A stretch of DNA of 13,222 nt from an uncultured Actinomycetes bacterium (GTDB lineage: Bacteria > Actinomycetota > Thermoleophilia > Solirubrobacterales > Solirubrobacteraceae), in the NCBI GenBank assembly GCA_937888775.1, contig CALAQT010000135.1, forward strand, positions 1-13,222. The letters run 5' to 3'. Of the stretch, positions 12,795 to 13,222 are shown in pieces (positions within the stretch are counted from its first letter, which is position 1; every line of letters begins with the position of its first letter). Below the pieces are notes generated by a model, which searched no databases, was not told the origin of the DNA, and saw only the letters and a program-made list of their open reading frames with translations. The position numbers were made by a program, and so were the translations under genes.

Positions 12795-13222
12795 ATGAGC
12801 GTGGCCGGGTCGTCAGGGCTTGCACTGCGGATCGAACGCGTCGCCAGCTCGCGGATCGACGACGACACGGTTCTGGTTTCGCTGGCGGGACGGTGGACCG
12901 GACCCGTCCACGAGGCAGCGGGAGACGAACTGCTGGTGGTGGAGGTGCGGGGACGCCGCTATCGATATGCGGCCCGGACGCAGGGCGGTGCAAGCCCCGT
13001 GGCAGTCGCTGGGCCTTCGTCCTGGTCGGCCAGCTTCGAGTTGCCCGTGTGGGCCGAGCCCCGCTCGGCGGGCCAGGCGTCGCTCTGGGTTGGCAATTGC
13101 ATGATCAGCGTCCCGCCGGTCGGCGCGGCCTCGGGTCCGGGTACGGGTCCGGGTCCGGGTCCGGGTCCGGGTCCGGGTCCGGGTCCGGCGCGAGCGTGGC
13201 CACCCGCTCAGGCGCCGCCCGC
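12795..13222 (+). CDS. Unrecognised protein with beta-rich N-terminus and Gly-Pro linker, 3'-truncated
   Basis: An open frame of 142 codons runs off the window. It begins MSVAGSSGLALRIERV and has no signal peptide. Residues about 8-112 alternate short hydrophobic and polar stretches (DTVLVSLAGRWTGPVHE, ELLVVEVRGRRYRYAA, SWSASFELPVWAEP, QASLWVGNCMISVPPV), suggesting a compact beta domain. From about residue 114 there are nine Gly-Pro-type dipeptides (one is Gly-Thr), then a Pro/Ala-rich stretch, which looks like an extended linker to a second domain outside the window. I know no function for it. The start is supported by a -10 element 6 nt upstream; the frame keeps GC-rich third positions throughout. 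Confidence 0.65.
   Translation, partial: MSVAGSSGLALRIERVASSRIDDDTVLVSLAGRWTGPVHEAAGDELLVVEVRGRRYRYAARTQGGASPVAVAGPSSWSASFELPVWAEPRSAGQASLWVGNCMISVPPVGAASGPGTGPGPGPGPGPGPGPARAWPPAQAPP
13134..13187 (+). repeat. Hexanucleotide repeat encoding a Gly-Pro linker
   Basis: Nine consecutive ggtccg units, the second being ggtacg, read as Gly-Pro. Seven exact units follow the variant one. Six-base units change length without shifting frame, so the linker can vary by two residues at a time. Confidence 0.95.

Noticed and set aside
12445..12993. Minus-strand 182-codon frame across the region after argG
   Set aside because: The product is Arg/Pro/Ser-rich without motifs. Two + strand genes with promoter-like elements explain the interval better.

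Overview
High-GC bacterial DNA, all recognisable genes on the + strand. Gene order (SpoU methyltransferase, pheS, pheT, argC, argJ, argB, argD, then argG) matches the pheST-arg cluster of Actinobacteria. The paired CYTH/CHAD and ParA genes, the small basic membrane protein and apparently leaderless starts point towards Thermoleophilia/Solirubrobacterales-like actinobacteria; that finer placement is inference. The first 23 bases are residual Illumina adapter, so the window starts at a metagenomic or draft contig end and is not native there.

Layout: 24-680 is the 3' part of a SpoU/TrmH-family RNA methyltransferase carrying an in-frame tandem repeat and a long palindrome. 859-4457 is pheS and pheT (phenylalanyl-tRNA synthetase). 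4447-8931 is argC-argJ-argB-argD, which takes N-acetylglutamyl phosphate chemistry through to N-acetylornithine and recycles the acetyl group with ArgJ. 8928-11191 holds a CYTH-like/CHAD protein and a ParA-type ATPase, exactly where argF and argR lie in the mycobacterial cluster. 11233-12543 is argG. 12554-12712 is a 52-residue membrane protein, and 12795 to the end is the 5' part of an unrecognised gene with a Gly-Pro linker.

The most unusual feature is the way the genes are joined. From the methyltransferase to parA every junction is translationally contiguous. Seven genes are linked by start/stop overlaps, or, where they do not touch, by short open frames that begin on the upstream stop and end on or against the downstream start. 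Those bridges are made of tandem repeats: a degenerate 37-bp array before pheS, a 36-bp duplication between pheS and pheT, and three identical 59-bp units between argJ and argB. The last creates a chain of three 20-codon ORFs, each copying the ArgJ C-terminus and each joined by ATGA. Further duplications lie within the methyltransferase (42 bp) and at the argG 3' end (48 bp). Nearly all unit lengths preserve reading frame or coupling, which suggests that repeated tandem duplication at gene ends has been filtered by translation. No argF, argR, argH, tRNA, rRNA, CRISPR array or transposase was seen.
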